The notes under the pieces: generated by a model
Told to the model about the DNA's origin: nothing
The model's database searches: none
The model's input: the letters and a program-made list of their open reading frames with translations, nothing else
Program-made: the position numbers and the translations under genes
Source of the DNA: CAYYHA01 sp964471535
GTDB lineage: Bacteria; Myxococcota; Myxococcia; SLRQ01
Assembly (NCBI GenBank): GCA_964471535.1
Contig: CAYYHA010000207.1
Location: 1 to 7,723, forward strand
Direction of reading: 5' to 3'
DNA: 7,723 nt
Shown: positions 6,143-7,723 of the stretch, piece after piece
Numbering within the stretch: position 1 is the first letter of the stretch
Layout: the number at the start of each line of letters is the position of its first letter

Positions 6143-7723
6143 TCAATGGACCCGGGCCGGGTGGCCGCAGCACTTCTTGAACTTCTTGCCGCTGCCGCAG
6201 GGGCAGGGGGCGTTCCGGCCGACCTTGGCACCGACGCGCACCGGCGTGCGCACCTCCACCTCCTGGCGCAGTTCCTCCGCCTCGCAGAGGAGATCGAGGA
6301 TGAGCTGGGTGATCCGATCGGTGAGACCCAAGAGGCGCAGGCGAAGTAGCAATCCGTCGAGAGCGTCCTCGGGCGCACCGGTGCGCTCGTAGTCCTCGGC
6401 CTCCGCCCGGAGCTGCCGGAGCGCTTCGAAGAAGGGCTCGAGGCGCCCCGGTACCACGTGGCCGAGGGCCTCTTGCGCGCCCTGGTGGAAGGCTTCGATC
6501 TCCTCGCGCCGGCGCCTTGCGTAGGCCCGCGCCGCCTCGGCGCCGAGCGGCTCGGGCAGCGGCATCTCGGAGCAGACGATTTCCCCCGTCTGCACGTCGC
6601 GAATCAGCGTGTCGAGGCGTCGGAGGAGGCGGCGCTGGTCGCCCAAGGTGCTTGGGCCGCTTCCCTCCGCCAGGATGCGCCGGGCGATGGCTTCGCGGGG
6701 CAGGTTTGGGGAGGGGAGGGCGAGGCATCCGAGGAGGCGCATGTCGATGCGCCAGGGCGGGATGAGCTCGAGGCGCGCGGCGAGCGCGTCCAGGGGATGG
6801 TTCTCCTGGGGGCGCGTCGCGGCGAGGTAGGGGCCGGCGTAGAAGTGGTCGCGGTGTCGGCTGGCAATGACGATGCCGGGCCCCGGTGTGTCGGGCAAGG
6901 TCACGCGTTCGGCGAGGAAGGGAGCCGATGCCCACCGCGCGAGGTGATCCCCGTGGCGCTCGAAGAGGGCGGCGACGGCGAGGAGGGCCGCGCGCATGCA
7001 CTCGTAGTCGCCTGGCGTGGGGTCTCGGGTGGTGCCATCGGGGAGGCCAATCGACAACCACGGCGCCCCGGCCCGCCCCACCGGCCAGCCGTGGTGGGCG
7101 ATCTCTGCTCGGACCGCCTCGGGGAAACCGGGAAGGGGACGCAGGTGGAGCGAGACAGCGATGGGGAGTGACTTGCTCTCCGGCCCGTCGGCGGGAAGGT
7201 GCAGGGTGGCGATGGCCTCGTCTTCCTCCTCGGGGTGGAGCGCGACCAGCGCCTCTTCGAGGCCCCACTGGGGGGCCCACAGGGCGAAGAACCACTGGCG
7301 GCCCCGGCCCCGGTCGAGGTCCACCGCCCCGGTCAGCGTCTGCACCGCCTCGAAGAAGCGCCGGACCACCGCCTCCCCGACGGCATCGACCGGGTAGGGG
7401 CGGGGCTCGATGGGGGGTGGATTGAAGTACCGGTCGACCTCCTCCCGGACCGCCTCCACCTCCGGGGTCTCACCGAGGACCCGGGGCACGTCGGGGAGGA
7501 GCGCTTCGGCGGCCTCGGCCAGCGCACGGTCGGCGACCCGGACCCGCTCGATCTTCCGATCGCCCAGGTGCTCCAGGGCGAAGGTGAGGCTCATCTCCGC
7601 GACGTTCTCCGGTGGCAGCTCCACCAGATGCGAGACCCGCACGCCGTCGGCGACCCAGACGCAGACCGTCTCGGTGGGCGTTCCAATCTCCTCGCGGAAG
7701 GTGATCTGCAGCCGTCCGCCCAC
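6143..7723 (-). CDS. SEC-C motif protein with a large uncharacterised N-terminal region (cut by or starting at the window edge)
   Basis: At least 526 residues are encoded. The frame is open to the last base, where a GTG coincides exactly with the edge, so the true start may lie outside. The C-terminus is a textbook SEC-C motif: GRNAPCPCGSGKKFKKCC with Cys507, Cys509, Cys518, Cys519 and nearby His521. This fold binds Zn and is known at the end of SecA and on many unrelated soluble proteins, where it is thought to mediate protein or ribosome contacts. The other ~500 residues have no SecA features (no Walker A or DEAD-type box) and no signal peptide or membrane segment, so the protein is probably cytoplasmic. 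The region 1-340 is mixed alpha/beta; 341-490 is rich in Leu, Arg and Glu and likely helical. WFFALWAPQWG (144-154) and PWLSIGLPDG (221-230) are conspicuous but I cannot assign them to a family. It is followed by a 212-base gap, so co-transcription with the lipoprotein operon is unlikely. Confidence 0.92.
   Translation of the reverse strand: MGGRLQITFREEIGTPTETVCVWVADGVRVSHLVELPPENVAEMSLTFALEHLGDRKIERVRVADRALAEAAEALLPDVPRVLGETPEVEAVREEVDRYFNPPPIEPRPYPVDAVGEAVVRRFFEAVQTLTGAVDLDRGRGRQWFFALWAPQWGLEEALVALHPEEEDEAIATLHLPADGPESKSLPIAVSLHLRPLPGFPEAVRAEIAHHGWPVGRAGAPWLSIGLPDGTTRDPTPGDYECMRAALLAVAALFERHGDHLARWASAPFLAERVTLPDTPGPGIVIASRHRDHFYAGPYLAATRPQENHPLDALAARLELIPPWRIDMRLLGCLALPSPNLPREAIARRILAEGSGPSTLGDQRRLLRRLDTLIRDVQTGEIVCSEMPLPEPLGAEAARAYARRRREEIEAFHQGAQEALGHVVPGRLEPFFEALRQLRAEAEDYERTGAPEDALDGLLLRLRLLGLTDRITQLILDLLCEAEELRQEVEVRTPVRVGAKVGRNAPCPCGSGKKFKKCCGHPARVH

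Noticed and set aside
6143..6250. Reading the SEC-C tail as the end of a SecA preprotein translocase gene
   Set aside because: The upstream 500 residues have no Walker A, DEAD-type or other SecA motifs; SEC-C tails are common on unrelated proteins.

Overview
This window is very GC-rich and densely coding, with a strong preference for G or C in third codon positions. The large multi-domain surface lipoprotein, the lipobox, the outer-membrane barrel with a C-terminal Phe and the high GC together point to a diderm bacterium. A myxobacterial or other former 'deltaproteobacterial' lineage is my best guess; this is inference, because no taxonomic marker gene is present. I saw no rRNA, tRNA, transposase, integrase or CRISPR.

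Layout from left to right. (1) Positions 126-467 (+) encode a probable small secreted, disordered, Cys-free protein. The first 125 bases hold only its ribosome binding site and otherwise nothing I can name. (2) Positions 468-597 are a short convergent spacer with a strong GC hairpin. (3) Positions 598-1209 (-) encode a 203-residue outer-membrane beta-barrel. (4) Positions 1218-5930 (-) encode a 1570-residue lipoprotein made of about ten IPT/TIG-like Ig-fold units, then six kelch-like motifs interrupted by an FN3-like domain. (5) Positions 5931-6142 are an intergenic region with a perfect 12-bp palindrome, an AT-rich island and weak hairpins. (6) Positions 6143-7723 (-) encode the C-terminal 526 residues (possibly all) of a protein ending in a SEC-C zinc-binding motif; it runs to the window edge.

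The lipoprotein and barrel genes form an evident two-gene operon: 8 bases separate them, and the barrel's Shine-Dalgarno overlaps the lipoprotein's stop codon. The simplest reading is a cell-envelope module in which a very long, probably surface-exposed lipoprotein is made together with a small barrel that could anchor, export or contact it. That functional link is inference from gene order.

The most distinctive signal is inside the lipoprotein. Five consecutive units of about 105-109 residues carry four cysteines at almost invariant spacing (40-42, 13, then 29-30 residues). In the next unit the inner pair has been lost together while the outer pair is kept. This suggests a disulfide-stapled Ig-like repeat with C1-C4 and C2-C3 pairing.
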